NCBI GenBank assembly: GCA_016282815.1
Contig: JAEELU010000069.1
Coordinates: 1 to 5,917 of the forward strand
Source: Acholeplasmatales bacterium
GTDB taxonomy: Bacteria > Bacillota_I > Bacilli_A > Acholeplasmatales > Anaeroplasmataceae
Direction: 5' to 3'
Length of the DNA stretch: 5,917 nucleotides
The notes below the pieces were generated by a model. That model was not told the DNA's origin, did no database searches, and was given only the letters and a program-made list of their open reading frames with translations. Position numbers and translations under genes: made by a program. Below are positions 5,342 to 5,917 of the stretch, piece by piece; position 1 is the stretch's first letter, and each line of letters begins with the position of its first letter.

Positions 5342-5917
5342 ATGATAGTTAAATTTAAAACAGATATAACAAATGAGGAATTTGAAAATTTTAAAAATAA
5401 AATGAATTCATTAGGACTTGAGGTAAAGGATGCCTCAGGTGAAAACTTTAAGGTTGTTGGTTTAATTGGTGATACATCAAAGCTAACTGAAAGTGATATG
5501 TATGCAATCCCTGGTGTTATGGAGGTTACAAGAATTCAAACTCCATATAAGAAGGCAAGTAGAGCATTTCATCCAGAGGATACGATAGTTGAGGTTAAGG
5601 GTGTTAAATTCGGTGGTGGAAACTTCACTGTAATTGCAGGTCCTTGCTCAGTAGAAAACCATGATCAAATCGTAAGCATCGCTAAGGATGTTAAGGCATC
5701 TGGAGCTAAGATGCTAAGAGGTGGTGCATTTAAGCCACGTACTAGCCCATACGCATTCCAGGGCTTAGAGGCAGAAGGCTTAGATTTACTTGTTGAAGCA
5801 AGAGCAGAAACTGGTCTTCCAATCATCACTGAAATTATGAGTGAGGATATGATTGATAGATTCGTTAAGGATGTTGATATCATTCAGGTTGGTGCAAGAA
5901 ATATGCAAAACTTCCAC
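5342..5917 (+). CDS. aroF: 3-deoxy-7-phosphoheptulonate (DAHP) synthase, type I, 3' end cut
   Basis: The enzyme condenses phosphoenolpyruvate with erythrose 4-phosphate, the first step of the shikimate pathway to aromatic amino acids, in the cytoplasm. The 192 visible codons run to the window edge; full-length relatives have about 335-340 residues. Residues 1 to about 70 match the ferredoxin-like N-terminal domain that in relatives such as the Thermotoga maritima enzyme mediates feedback inhibition by aromatic amino acids. IQTPYKKASRAFHPED follows as the linker. The barrel shows AGPCSVE (99-105) with metal-ligand Cys102, LRGGAFKPRTSPYAFQG with Lys131 and Arg133 for phosphate binding, ITEIMS, and QVGARNMQNF at the end. 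The remaining metal ligands (His, Glu, Asp) lie beyond the window. The start is fixed by an SD eight bases upstream. Co-transcription with the DegV-like gene is likely. The symbol aroF is used in the KDOP-like/AroA(G) sense, not for the E. coli AroF subtype. Confidence 0.96.
   Translation, partial: MIVKFKTDITNEEFENFKNKMNSLGLEVKDASGENFKVVGLIGDTSKLTESDMYAIPGVMEVTRIQTPYKKASRAFHPEDTIVEVKGVKFGGGNFTVIAGPCSVENHDQIVSIAKDVKASGAKMLRGGAFKPRTSPYAFQGLEAEGLDLLVEARAETGLPIITEIMSEDMIDRFVKDVDIIQVGARNMQNFH

Noticed and set aside
5665..5883. Minus-strand open frame opposite the DAHP synthase gene
   Set aside because: Shadow of the conserved barrel-coding sequence, with no family resemblance of its own.

Overview
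The window comes from a low-GC bacterium, about one third G+C by eye, that uses the standard genetic code: tryptophan is written TGG and no TGA is read through. AGA arginine codons, abundant TTA/CTA leucine codons, clear Shine-Dalgarno (SD) sites and AT-rich intrinsic terminators point to the Bacillota (a Bacilli/Erysipelotrichia/Mollicutes-RF39-like or clostridial relative). A shikimate-pathway gene argues against a classical wall-less mycoplasma. The species cannot be named from the sequence.

Left part (1-304): no convincing complete gene, but a run of exact inverted repeats. Bases 120-254 fold on paper into a closing stem around two branches, a possible pseudoknot and a strong 3' hairpin. 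This is the best candidate in the window for something undescribed, either a cis-regulatory leader or a small RNA. It is followed by a small membrane protein resembling the DUF898/YjgN type (305-802) and an intrinsic terminator (807-838).

Middle (866-4373): two overlapping genes encode the halves of a heterodimeric ABC exporter of the BmrC/BmrD (YheI/YheH) type. The first half carries Asp where the catalytic Glu belongs; the second carries that Glu but has a degenerate signature motif. Together they make one working and one degenerate ATP site. No promoter is visible between the terminator at 807-838 and the first exporter gene, so the pair may be expressed by regulated read-through. A terminator follows at 4380-4414.

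Right part (4416-5917): a promoter with an extended -10 element, whose -35 overlaps an 18-bp palindrome, drives a two-gene unit. The first gene is a divergent DegV-fold protein that appears to start at a rare ATT codon (4488). That gives 282 residues, the normal DegV length, whereas the first in-frame ATG lies 69 bases downstream and has no SD. The second, five bases on, is a type I DAHP synthase (first step of aromatic amino acid synthesis), cut by the window end. No insertion sequences, tRNA, rRNA or CRISPR arrays were seen.
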